DNA of 14,417 bases from positions 1-14,417 of the forward strand of contig JBMFTM010000013.1 in assembly GCA_049967035.1 (NCBI GenBank), given 5' to 3'. The stretch is from Acidifodinimicrobium sp049967035 (GTDB lineage: Archaea > Nanobdellota > Nanobdellia > Parvarchaeales > Parvarchaeaceae). Of the stretch, positions 7,176-14,066 are shown piece after piece. Positions within the stretch are counted from its first letter, which is position 1. Each line of letters opens with the position of its first letter. The notes beneath the pieces are model-generated. The model saw nothing but the letters and a program-made list of their open reading frames with translations, was not told the origin of the DNA and did not search any database. The position numbers were made by a program, and so were the translations under genes.

Positions 7176-8898
7176 ATATTAGGTTCTCCCAATCAAATAT
7201 CTCAGCCGTCTTTCTGGCCAGAGTCTTCATATTGAAGAGATCATCCTGATCTAAGTTTGTCAGTTGGAGCATATCCAAGGCGATCTTCTTCACGGCTTCG
7301 TCTTTTCCAGTGCCTTCTATATCCTCAGTGAATATGCCTCTGTCGGTTAGTTTAAGCTTCTGTATGTACTTCCCGAATCCAGAGTTGCTGGTCGTGAAAC
7401 TTATTGATAAGTATGACGCGCATTCAAGAGGCGTGTAACCAAATGGCTCATACTTTGAAAGGAAAAATCCGGATGTAACCGTCGATAACAGTTCATTGTA
7501 AGTAAGGTTGAGGAGTTCATCGCCCACTACTAGATATTTTGGATAGAATATCACTTTGACTTTGTTTGATTGTGAATTTTGAAGGCCAACTTTATTTAGT
7601 TCGTTTATTATCGCATCATTATTCTCCGGGTAAGACAGCACAAATGGGCATAGTGGCGGATTGGTGGGTCTTGGTCGGCGCAGTTCTTTTATCATCATCT
7701 TAGCGTCCATGAGTATCTTTGAATATATCTTATCTATATTCGAAATTTTATTAGTTGGCAAAGACATAGCAACTTCATCGAAGCTTTTGATATCCCTTCT
7801 TATCTGAGATTGTATACTGAGATAAGTAAGATAGTTAGCTACTACTTCATTCTTAGGTCCAATTGTACCCGCTGGGACAGTTATTATTGCGAGAACATTT
7901 TTTCCGTCTGGTAGAAGTTTGTCAAGCATTCCGAGTGCGTCTATAAATAAATCAAACCCCTTATCGTAGAATTCATATCTCCCGCTAGTGAAGAATATAG
8001 GTGTATTTGTGAAATCTACGTCATAATACGGGAGAAAATAAGCATTCAAAAAGGTGTTTAGTTTCTCAAGCGCGCCTGCTTTTATCTTGTTTATTTCGTC
8101 TATCGTCGGAAGATTACGTATATCTATCCCGTTTATTGTTATCACATCAGGTTTCTTCTCCAAAATAACTTCCGCTTCTTTAGCTACAGTCTCACTTACA
8201 GCCGTGAAAATGTCTGCATTGATAGCACCTGCTTTTTCAGTGAAGTGTTTCGCTGCAACACCGTATTTATACGGCATATCAGCAGGCACCTGCGAATTTG
8301 AGGATATAAAATTAAATGTATCCCCACCAGAATAGGATATCGCCCGCCCAAGTACTGTAGCATGTATAGTGAAAACAGTAGGTACAGCAACTTTGTACGC
8401 TTTCAGATAAAGCACAGCCCCGGCAGATAACCATTCATGCGCTTGGCATAGTACTTTTTTCTTAGTGTGTTTTGATAAAGAAGCTATAAATTTCCCCACT
8501 AGATAAGACCAAGCTAATGGCTCATTGTAGTCGCCAGGCGAATTGAGTGAGTCTATCTTAAACTTTTCCCAGAATTCAGTCTTTATATCATTGATTTTGC
8601 TGTTTTCAAAGGCTTTTGAATCTATCAAAAGAAGGTTTAGGTTATTGGCCTGTATCCAATGACCAAAGTGAAAGATAGATTTATCAATTCCGACATCATT
8701 TATCGCCTCTAGAATAAAATCAGGTGGATCAGACTCGACTATCTCTATCGCTGCTTGAGCCGGATTGTAGAAGCCTATTGCAAGATAATCATCTCCGAAT
8801 AAGTTCTTTATTGTTGATGATTTCGAGGTTATTACAGTCCATATCCCGCCAACTTTATTGCCAGCCTCATACGAAACTTCAACTAAAAAGTAATCCAT
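7132..8898 (-). CDS. Glycogen synthase, GT3 (eukaryote/fungal GYS-like) type
   Basis: The 588-residue protein resembles GT3 glycogen synthases, which add glucose from a nucleotide sugar to growing alpha-1,4-glucan. The N-terminal EAGNKVGGIWTV (11-22) is the GT3 form of the donor-side glycine loop (bacterial GlgA has KTGGL). HEWLSAG (154-160), IHATVLGRAI (178-187) and GRYEFYDKGFDLFIDAL (306-322) are GT3 signatures. EPFGYTPLE (484-492) holds two glutamates corresponding to those essential in yeast and human enzymes. The C-terminal WENLISNYLKAYELA matches the family end. There is no signal peptide. In-frame upstream codons reach a stop without another ATG, fixing the start. The gene is convergent with the GH57 gene and overlaps it by 44 bp. 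The allosteric arginine cluster of eukaryotic enzymes is not clearly present; RRPRP near 407-411 is only a loose candidate. Confidence 0.9.
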   Translation of the reverse strand: MDYFLVEVSYEAGNKVGGIWTVITSKSSTIKNLFGDDYLAIGFYNPAQAAIEIVESDPPDFILEAINDVGIDKSIFHFGHWIQANNLNLLLIDSKAFENSKINDIKTEFWEKFKIDSLNSPGDYNEPLAWSYLVGKFIASLSKHTKKKVLCQAHEWLSAGAVLYLKAYKVAVPTVFTIHATVLGRAISYSGGDTFNFISSNSQVPADMPYKYGVAAKHFTEKAGAINADIFTAVSETVAKEAEVILEKKPDVITINGIDIRNLPTIDEINKIKAGALEKLNTFLNAYFLPYYDVDFTNTPIFFTSGRYEFYDKGFDLFIDALGMLDKLLPDGKNVLAIITVPAGTIGPKNEVVANYLTYLSIQSQIRRDIKSFDEVAMSLPTNKISNIDKIYSKILMDAKMMIKELRRPRPTNPPLCPFVLSYPENNDAIINELNKVGLQNSQSNKVKVIFYPKYLVVGDELLNLTYNELLSTVTSGFFLSKYEPFGYTPLECASYLSISFTTSNSGFGKYIQKLKLTDRGIFTEDIEGTGKDEAVKKIALDMLQLTNLDQDDLFNMKTLARKTAEIFDWENLISNYLKAYELASNKI

Positions 8899-8925
8899 AC
8901 CTATATGAATAAACTAACGTCCTCC

Positions 8926-8933
8926 CATAAATG
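8926..8933 (-). promoter_or_regulatory. Tentative TATA box for glycogen synthase
   Basis: On the minus strand CATTTATG is centred about 32 nt before the glycogen synthase ATG, giving an inferred leader of only a few bases. GGGAGGACG immediately after it resembles a Shine-Dalgarno but is about 20 nt from the start codon, too far for normal use. The box is weak, so this is a guess. Confidence 0.3.
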
Positions 8934-9058
8934 AATTCATTGGCGTTCAACCACCATTGGAAGCCTGAGCTTTCCCGTACTATGTAGTCCAAATTTGTAT
9001 ACTGTCAGCATATACTATTGTTTTATCTCTTGTACTATTTATGTTTTCTTTTTTTCTT

Positions 9059-9086
9059 TTGCCCTTATCTTATCTCTTTAGGGCAA
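9059..9086. repeat. Inverted repeat in the glycogen synthase-trxB intergenic region
   Basis: TTGCCCT (9059-9065) and AGGGCAA (9080-9086) are perfect 7-bp arms around a 14-nt pyrimidine-rich loop, preceded on the plus strand by a long T/C tract (9044-9060). The repeat lies just upstream of the trxB TATA box, where an operator would sit. It is not followed by a T-run on either strand, and neither flanking gene ends there, so it is unlikely to be a terminator. The 8899-9156 gap otherwise shows no gene, tRNA or further strong structure. Confidence 0.4.
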
Positions 9087-9102
9087 GCGTTTTCCAGCTC
9101 AC

Positions 9103-9126
9103 TTTTATAAAATATAAATTTATATA
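9103..9126 (+). promoter_or_regulatory. Strong TATA region of trxB
   Basis: An A/T-only run begins with TTTATAAAA (9104-9112) and continues with TATA-like steps up to 9126. Using the first box, transcription would start near 9134, leaving a leader of about 23 nt that contains the Shine-Dalgarno at 9146-9153. The later box would start transcription inside the Shine-Dalgarno and is less plausible. Confidence 0.6.
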
Positions 9127-9145
9127 CATTCTATAGTTAAGGTTC

Positions 9146-9153
9146 AAGGAGGT
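9146..9153 (+). promoter_or_regulatory. Strong Shine-Dalgarno of trxB
   Basis: AAGGAGGT, a near-perfect match to the 16S rRNA 3' end, ends 3 nt before the ATG at 9157. It fixes the start and marks trxB as a leadered gene among mostly leaderless neighbours. Confidence 0.75.
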
Positions 9154-9156
9154 AGG

Positions 9157-10086
9157 ATGGTTGAGAATGTTATAATAATCGGTTCAGGTCCGGCTGGATA
9201 TGCAGCTGCGATTTACGCTGCTAGAAATGATTTGGATCCCATGTTAATAAGAGGTCTTCAAGCTGGCGGACAGCTTATGTTGACTTCGCTCGTAGAGAAC
9301 TACCCTGGCTTTGATTCAATATTAGGGCCGGATCTTATGGAAAAGATGAGCCAACATTCAAGGAAGTTTTTGCCACCAAGCAAGATAATCGATAGAGATG
9401 TTACATCTGTGGATCTTAATGTTTACCCTTACAAAGTATATATTGAGGATACAGTATATGAAACATATAGCTTGATAATAGCCTCTGGGGCAGGTGCAAA
9501 GTGGTTGGGGTTAGAGAATGAAAAGAGGTTGATAGGCAAGGGCGTTTCAGGATGTGCCGTTTGCGATGCTTTTTTCTTTAAGAATAAGTCAGTGGTTGTT
9601 GTAGGCGGTGGCGATAGCGCTATGGAGGATGCTAGTTATCTTTCCAAGTTTGCTAGTGATGTAACAATAATACATAGAAGAGATAAGTTCAGGGCTAGTA
9701 GCATAATGCAGGATAGGGTTTTCTCTAATCCAAAGATAAAAATAATCTGGGATACAGTTGTGGAGGATGTACTTGGTAAAGACCATGTAGAAGGCGTTAA
9801 ACTAAAGAATGTTAAAACTGGCGAAGAGAGAGTTTTCCCAACTCAAGGTGTTTTCATTGCGATAGGTCACAGCCCAAACACAGATATATTCAAAGGGCAG
9901 CTCCAGATAGATGATCTAGGTTATATTGTCACCCACGACAATGTTAAAACCAGCAAGGATGGTGTTTTTGCAGCGGGCGATGTGCAAGACAGAAAATACA
10001 AGCAAGCGGTCGTTGCTGCTGGGTGGGGGGCAATGTCAGCTATCGAAGCAACTAAATTCTTAGAGGAAAAGAAGCTAATCAAATAG
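9157..10086 (+). CDS. trxB: Thioredoxin reductase (NADPH-type, FAD flavoprotein)
   Basis: TrxB moves electrons from NAD(P)H through FAD and a redox disulfide to thioredoxin, keeping cytoplasmic thiols reduced. The 309 residues match the low-molecular-weight family. GSGPAG (9-14) binds FAD. The redox-active pair is CAVC (Cys133, Cys136). GGGDSAMEDA (150-159) forms the nucleotide-binding loop, and HRRDKFRA (173-180) has the arginines that favour NADPH over NADH. AAGDV (272-276) is the second FAD contact. The start is fixed by the strong Shine-Dalgarno. It stands alone on the plus strand and its end overlaps the galT end by 8 bp. No thioredoxin gene is in the window. An NADPH preference is inferred from the arginines only; some archaeal homologues use other electron donors. 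Confidence 0.93.
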   Translation: MVENVIIIGSGPAGYAAAIYAARNDLDPMLIRGLQAGGQLMLTSLVENYPGFDSILGPDLMEKMSQHSRKFLPPSKIIDRDVTSVDLNVYPYKVYIEDTVYETYSLIIASGAGAKWLGLENEKRLIGKGVSGCAVCDAFFFKNKSVVVVGGGDSAMEDASYLSKFASDVTIIHRRDKFRASSIMQDRVFSNPKIKIIWDTVVEDVLGKDHVEGVKLKNVKTGEERVFPTQGVFIAIGHSPNTDIFKGQLQIDDLGYIVTHDNVKTSKDGVFAAGDVQDRKYKQAVVAAGWGAMSAIEATKFLEEKKLIK

Positions 10087-11059
10087 ACTCTTTAAGCTTT
10101 TGGATGAAGCTTTCACTGTAAATCTCCGGTGGAAGTTGATTCACAAAAACATTCTGTCCGAACTCTACTCCTGCTGGTATGCTAAGTCTAGGGTATATCT
10201 CCAGATGGAGATGGAAATCCGGTTCATTTTTTATATCATGAAATGAGAAGTTGTAAGAAAAATCTCCGAATAATTTCTTATTTGTTTTGAGTATCAAGAT
10301 TAGTACATTTATAAAGTCATCTTTTTCTTCTGCTGTCAGGTCTTGGAGATAATTCACATGTCTTTTTGGGACTATCATCGACTCACCGGCGAATCTTGAA
10401 GCGTATGGCGCTACTGCGATAGTTTTTTCAGTTTCTATGAGGATTCTATCCGCTTCGAGTTCTTTTAGGTCCTCATATAAGCACTTGTTGTATCTATCTT
10501 TGTATCCTTTTATATGGTCTATCTCATCCTTTATCGTTCCTATGACTGCCGGCCAAGCCATGATCTGTGTATGTGGATGAACCAGGCTCTCTCCAGATTC
10601 CGGCCCAGAGTTTTTGAATATCTGTACATACTTTATATAGTTTTTAGTGTAAAGATCTGCTTCTCGCTCTATTAATGTGTCAAACCACAGCCTCATTTCC
10701 TCAAATTTCAGCTTGTCAAAAGCCATGTTGTGAATTGGAGTGTCTATGACAACTTCATTGTAGCCATACCCAGAGATATACTCCAATTTTCCGTCTACCT
10801 CTTCAAATGGTATCTCTGGGGAAAATTCTGGGTACTTGTTCTCGATAACCCTGACTTTCCAGGGATTGCCTACGCTCATTATCTCTACGGTCATCTCTTC
10901 ATTTCCAGGATCAAACGGACACTTTGTCCCAATCCTCGGTTCTTTTTTGGGCTGAAAGAAATCTTCGGGTCTTTTACCTCTATCAGGGGCAATTATAGTG
11001 AATCTTCCCGTTCTATAGTCCCTTCTTATTTCATTTCTTAAATCTGATTCGCCGTCCAT
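10079..11059 (-). CDS. galT: Galactose-1-phosphate uridylyltransferase
   Basis: GalT, a HIT-superfamily nucleotidylyltransferase of the Leloir pathway, exchanges UMP between UDP-glucose and galactose-1-phosphate. The protein has 326 residues. RRDYRTGRFTIIAPDRGKRP (12-31) is the family opening. SGESLVHPHTQIMAWP (155-170) holds the catalytic HPHxQ, with His163 the probable uridylylated residue. ASRFAGESMIVPKRH (220-234), FHLHLEIYPR (282-291) and AGVEFGQNVFVNQLPPE (296-312) match archaeal GalT. The usual metal-binding CxxC is Cys47-Pro-Phe-Asp50 here, so one ligand is changed. The gene starts 14 nt after the pilin-like gene with no Shine-Dalgarno; it may be co-transcribed or have its own weak promoter. 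An alternative substrate (another hexose-1-phosphate or NDP-sugar) cannot be excluded. It could feed nucleotide sugars to surface glycans or glycogen, which is inference. Confidence 0.88.
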   Translation of the reverse strand: MDGESDLRNEIRRDYRTGRFTIIAPDRGKRPEDFFQPKKEPRIGTKCPFDPGNEEMTVEIMSVGNPWKVRVIENKYPEFSPEIPFEEVDGKLEYISGYGYNEVVIDTPIHNMAFDKLKFEEMRLWFDTLIEREADLYTKNYIKYVQIFKNSGPESGESLVHPHTQIMAWPAVIGTIKDEIDHIKGYKDRYNKCLYEDLKELEADRILIETEKTIAVAPYASRFAGESMIVPKRHVNYLQDLTAEEKDDFINVLILILKTNKKLFGDFSYNFSFHDIKNEPDFHLHLEIYPRLSIPAGVEFGQNVFVNQLPPEIYSESFIQKLKESI

Positions 11060-11073
11060 AATTAATTAATACT

Positions 11074-11427
11074 TTAAACGCAAGTAGAAGAATCAGCAGT
11101 CATCTGTGTACCATTTTTTGCTATATATACACATTGCCCATTATCGTATACGTATTGATTTGGCAAAAATTGGCTGTAACAATGAAGTATCTGTCCGTTT
11201 ATGTAGGCGGTTGCTTGGCAGAATTGGGTAGCACTGGGGCTGTCCTGTGTGGCTATCCCGCAGTCAACTTGACAGGTGTGTTGGAATTCCGTAAGATTAT
11301 AGTTGCTTGCTGGTGGCGGGCTGAATCTTGTTATTGGCAAAATGACAAAGACTATCACTAGAACGAGCACTATTAAACCAAGCGCTATTAAAATTACTGC
11401 TGATATGCCTAATCCCTGTCCTTTCAT
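11074..11427 (-). CDS. Small pilin-like secreted protein with class III signal and six cysteines
   Basis: The 117-residue protein begins MKGQ, and residues 6-33 are an unbroken hydrophobic helix. This is the archaeal class III (prepilin peptidase) arrangement in which cleavage would fall after Gly3. The exterior part has six cysteines (52, 56, 70, 83, 99, 116), sequons such as NLT and NGT, and few charges, which fits a disulfide-stabilised surface subunit. The segment ATAYINGQILHCY (72-84) is closely matched in the large surface protein of this window (TAYING at its residues 286-291 followed by Cys294). AGGTA shortly before the ATG may help start translation. Its own TATA box lies upstream, and galT begins 14 nt after its stop. 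It could be a minor pilin or an anchored structural peptide; no partner is visible. Confidence 0.8.
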   Translation of the reverse strand: MKGQGLGISAVILIALGLIVLVLVIVFVILPITRFSPPPASNYNLTEFQHTCQVDCGIATQDSPSATQFCQATAYINGQILHCYSQFLPNQYVYDNGQCVYIAKNGTQMTADSSTCV

Positions 11428-11448
11428 ATTTACCTAAATATATAGTCT

Positions 11449-11464
11449 TAAAATATATATAAGT
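11449..11464 (-). promoter_or_regulatory. TATA box of the pilin-like gene
   Basis: The minus strand reads CTTATATATATTTTAA, centred about 30 nt before the ATG at 11427. That predicts a start site only a few bases before the start codon. The box separates this gene from the upstream IscU-like gene, whose stop lies 55 nt away. Confidence 0.5.
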
Positions 11465-11482
11465 AATTTTGTCGTACGCATT

Positions 11483-11866
11483 TCAACTTTTTTGCTCTTT
11501 TTTATTTGTCACCGCCTTTTTGAAAGAGTCTATACCTAAAGTAGCGCACTTTATTCTGCCGGGATTTATCTGGTCTATACCTACTAAATCTTCTATCTTA
11601 GCTAAATCTATTTCATTGAGTATATCTATATCTTTGCCTATTATATAATCACACAATTTAGACAGCGATATAGTTGAGACCACACACCCATAACCAAAAA
11701 AGCTTGCATCTTCTATCTTTTTGCCGTTTACCTTTAGATAAACTGTAAAGTTATCGCCACATGAAGGCGAAAAGCCCTCATAAGAGTAAGTGGCGTTCTC
11801 TATCTTCTTGAAGTGAGGCGGATTCTTGTAGATTTCACTTAGTTCGTAGAATCTCATCTCGTCCAT
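11483..11866 (-). CDS. IscU/SufU-type Fe-S cluster scaffold protein
   Basis: This 127-residue protein is the scaffold on which [2Fe-2S] or [4Fe-4S] clusters are built from sulfur supplied by the cysteine desulfurase. The three ligand cysteines are in SPSCGD (Cys36, with Asp38), FGYGCVVS (Cys61) and RIKCATL (Cys107). The second-to-third cysteine distance is 46 residues, close to IscU (43 in E. coli) and without the insertion of about 20 residues that defines Bacillus SufU. I therefore describe it as IscU-like although its neighbour is SufS-like. It follows sufS after a 15-nt gap and is almost certainly co-transcribed from the repeat promoter upstream of sufS. No IscA, HscA/B, SufB, SufC or SufD gene is present in the window. 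Confidence 0.9.
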   Translation of the reverse strand: MDEMRFYELSEIYKNPPHFKKIENATYSYEGFSPSCGDNFTVYLKVNGKKIEDASFFGYGCVVSTISLSKLCDYIIGKDIDILNEIDLAKIEDLVGIDQINPGRIKCATLGIDSFKKAVTNKKEQKS

Positions 11867-11881
11867 CTTAATCCTGTTATC

Positions 11882-13096
11882 TCAGCTCCTTTTTTTATTC
11901 ATCGTCTTTAAAGCTTCTATGAATCTATCTATCTCCTCGTGAGTGTTATAAAGGTAAAAGCTTGCTCTTGCCGTTCCATGCTGTTTTAGTTTCTGTTCTA
12001 TGAATGGCTGTGCGCAGTGAAATCCAGACCTTACGGCTATGCCTTCTCTATCAAGAAGATAGGCGACGTCGTGGGGGTGTAGCCCCTTGACTTCAAAAGA
12101 TATAATAGCCCCGAAATTCTTACTCTTTCCGCTGTATATCTCCACATTGTCGAGTGAACTCATATTTTTCAAAGCGTATTCTGTTAGTTCTCTTTCATGT
12201 GCTTCTATATTGTCCATCCCGATCTTGCTTAGGTAATCCACAGCTAAACCCAACCCATAGGCACCTTCCACATTCTGTGTCCCAGCTTCGAATAAAGCCG
12301 GTGGATCGGCATAGATTACATTATCTAATCTTACACTTTTTATCATCTCCCCTCCGGTCAAAAATGGATTCATCTTCTCAGCTATTCCGCCCTTTATGTA
12401 AAGCACACCTATGCCCATTGGGCCAAGCATTTTGTGGCCTGAGAACGCGAGAAAATCGCAACCTATGCTTTTTACATCCACTTTCATATGTGGCACAGAC
12501 TGTGCTCCGTCTATGAGGACAAGTGCGCCCTTTTCATGAGCCAGTTTAACTACCTTCTCAACGTCGTTTATTGTTCCGCTTACATTTGATTCATGCGTAA
12601 GTGTAACAAGCCTTATGTCATCGGGCAAATTTTCGTAGTAGGAATAATCAAGCTCTAAATTTTCATCAGTGTCCACTAAATCTATATTTACCCCATAGGG
12701 CTTCAGCCTCAACCAAGGCAGTATATTTGAGTGGTGCTCCATCATAGTCGTGGCCACTCTATCTCCAGGCTTAAATCTTAATGAGAATGACACTAAATTT
12801 ATAGATTCGGTCGTGTTTTTTGTGAATATGATCTCATCAGGCGAATCTGCGTTTATGAATTTTGCGATCTTTTCCTTTGCGTCAATGTAGGCTTTAGTTG
12901 CTTTCTCTGCCAGGGTGTGTATACTACGTAATGGATTCGCATTCAAATTTTCGTAGAAATATTTTATCCCATCTATGACTTGGGTAGGCTTCTGTGTTGT
13001 GGCGGCGTTATCAAAGTATATCAATTCCTTTCCGTTTATTTTTTTCTTCAGTATTGGGAAATCCTCTCTTAATTTTTCTACGTCTAAACCATTCAT
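11882..13096 (-). CDS. sufS: Cysteine desulfurase, group II (SufS type)
   Basis: This PLP enzyme takes sulfur from L-cysteine, forms a persulfide and passes it to the scaffold encoded next. The 404 residues match the SufS/CsdA group. YFDNAATTQKP (27-37) is the family opening, and HHSNILPW (121-128) carries the His that stacks on PLP. LIDGAQS (194-200) has Asp196 for the pyridine nitrogen, and SGHKMLGP (219-226) has the Schiff-base Lys222. RSGFHCAQP (356-364) carries catalytic Cys361 in the short-loop form typical of group II rather than IscS. The start is supported by homology and by the 38-nt promoter repeat, which ends 1 nt before the ATG and predicts a leaderless message. It forms an operon with the IscU-like scaffold. 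Confidence 0.93.
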   Translation of the reverse strand: MNGLDVEKLREDFPILKKKINGKELIYFDNAATTQKPTQVIDGIKYFYENLNANPLRSIHTLAEKATKAYIDAKEKIAKFINADSPDEIIFTKNTTESINLVSFSLRFKPGDRVATTMMEHHSNILPWLRLKPYGVNIDLVDTDENLELDYSYYENLPDDIRLVTLTHESNVSGTINDVEKVVKLAHEKGALVLIDGAQSVPHMKVDVKSIGCDFLAFSGHKMLGPMGIGVLYIKGGIAEKMNPFLTGGEMIKSVRLDNVIYADPPALFEAGTQNVEGAYGLGLAVDYLSKIGMDNIEAHERELTEYALKNMSSLDNVEIYSGKSKNFGAIISFEVKGLHPHDVAYLLDREGIAVRSGFHCAQPFIEQKLKQHGTARASFYLYNTHEEIDRFIEALKTMNKKRS

Positions 13097-13097
13097 C

Positions 13098-13135
13098 TTT
13101 AATGTTAATCGCCCCGAGGTATTTAAAGTTTTAAC
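13098..13135 (-). promoter_or_regulatory. 38-nt repeated promoter-operator, copy A, in front of sufS
   Basis: Copy A matches copy B (14369-14406) at 37 of 38 positions; the one difference is at 13109. Read on the minus strand it contains GTTAAAAC, then the TATA-like TTTAAATA, then the GC-rich CCTCGGGGCG, then TTAACATTAAA. Outer GTTAA and TTAAC arms form an inverted repeat 22 nt apart. The TATA centre is about 27 nt before the ATG, so transcription should start at the codon. The far end covers the stop codon of the upstream hypothetical gene. Confidence 0.75.
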
Positions 13136-13985
13136 CCTGTCTCTGGTTCATACCCTGGTAAATCGCCGTTATATTTGAATATTCGCTTGGCTGCAGGTTT
13201 GTTGCAGCTTTCTCAAGTAAGTCGGGCTTTATCTTCCCCAGCTCCATTTGGATACTATCTTCTAATTCTTTTGTGGACTCCGCTATTAGCATGTTCAAAG
13301 TGTTATTGTCTACGCCGTTGACTATTGATTCATAAGCCTTCTTCGCTCCACCTATTAGTTTGTCTGCGTCTTCTTTTGAATGTCCTTTTTTCATGTACGC
13401 GCTATAAGCATCGTTTGAAAGCGAACTAAAGTAGTCAGTTAATCTTTGTTTAGGGTCTTTTTGCTTATCGCTAAGATTATCATATAAAGTTACTTTTTTA
13501 TTAGTATCCTTCAGGGCAGGATCTGAGGTTAGATTATTGTAAAGACCACCTAATTGATTACGCAAGTCTTTATTGAAAAATATCAATGGTAGAAGATTGT
13601 ATAGATCACTTCCCTTTATATTTGTTTTAATGTCCGCTCTGAACTTTCCAAGTAGGCCATCAATAGAGCTTATCATATTGTTTTCCATCTCGTTTGTAAG
13701 CTCGTTGTTCTTCCACGCTATTTGGTAAGCCTTAAAGAGCGTATTCATCTGATTCTCTAATGCTTTTCCGCCTTCATCTCTGCTCAATTGAATCGCAGAG
13801 CCGTATATCGGCGAAATTAACTCATATCTTGAAGAATCTCCGGCTTTCATCTTCTTAGTGTACTGCTGGATAAGCTGATCTAAATTGCTGTGATAGTGAT
13901 ATTTCCCGAGTATGCCTTCTAAACCTAGCCTTTGGCTTTGTGCATTTGGCGCTGTCCCTGCATTATTACCTTTTACAGTTACCAT
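13131..13985 (-). CDS. Hypothetical cysteine-free, mostly helical protein
   Basis: I do not recognise this 284-residue protein. It has no signal peptide or membrane segment and no cysteine. It is rich in Lys, Asn, Leu and Ser, and its pattern of hydrophobic spacing suggests mainly alpha helices. The first 20 residues are polar and probably disordered (Gly, Asn, Ala, Gln). The segments around 70-115 and 205-255 look amphipathic and could mediate helix-helix contacts. The start is secured by AGGAGGT 8 nt before the ATG plus a TATA box at 14038-14045. It lies between the NifX-like gene and the sufS operon, and its stop codon sits inside the promoter repeat of sufS. Its context hints at iron-sulfur metabolism, but it has its own promoter without the repeat, so the link may be only positional. 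Confidence 0.75.
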   Translation of the reverse strand: MVTVKGNNAGTAPNAQSQRLGLEGILGKYHYHSNLDQLIQQYTKKMKAGDSSRYELISPIYGSAIQLSRDEGGKALENQMNTLFKAYQIAWKNNELTNEMENNMISSIDGLLGKFRADIKTNIKGSDLYNLLPLIFFNKDLRNQLGGLYNNLTSDPALKDTNKKVTLYDNLSDKQKDPKQRLTDYFSSLSNDAYSAYMKKGHSKEDADKLIGGAKKAYESIVNGVDNNTLNMLIAESTKELEDSIQMELGKIKPDLLEKAATNLQPSEYSNITAIYQGMNQRQG

Positions 13986-13993
13986 ATTATATT

Positions 13994-14000
13994 ACCTCCT
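13994..14000 (-). promoter_or_regulatory. Strong Shine-Dalgarno of the hypothetical gene
   Basis: AGGAGGT on the minus strand, 8 nt before the ATG at 13985, is a full-strength ribosome binding site. It decides the start and contrasts with the leaderless genes on both sides. Confidence 0.75.
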
Positions 14001-14037
14001 ATTGAACTTTATCTACTATTAAGTAGAAACCAACTAG

Positions 14038-14045
14038 TATATAAA
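14038..14045 (-). promoter_or_regulatory. TATA box of the hypothetical gene
   Basis: The minus strand reads TTTATATA, predicting a start site near 14015 and a leader of about 30 nt that contains the Shine-Dalgarno. A short hairpin (CTACT at 14013-14017 with AGTAG at 14022-14026) would lie at or just before that start site and could be an operator or coincidental. Confidence 0.5.
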
Positions 14046-14066
14046 GCTTTCCATAGCGAATTATAA

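Noticed and set aside
7174..7202. AGATATT and AATATCT arms just after the GH57 stop as a possible terminator
   Set aside because: The loop is 15 nt, no T-tract follows, and the sequence is fully explained as glycogen synthase coding.
8935..9000. Possible tRNA or C/D box RNA in the glycogen synthase-trxB gap
   Set aside because: GTTCAA-like and CTGA-like strings are present, but no cloverleaf arms, no proper C box and no consistent stems could be placed.
10094..10112. Two AAGCTT sites 7 nt apart after trxB that could fold as a terminator hairpin
   Set aside because: AAGCTT is itself a palindrome, the stem is only 6 bp, no T-run follows, and it lies inside galT coding sequence.
11473..11478. 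CGTACG palindrome upstream of the pilin-like TATA box
   Set aside because: Six bases are too short to distinguish from chance and the site does not recur before other genes here.
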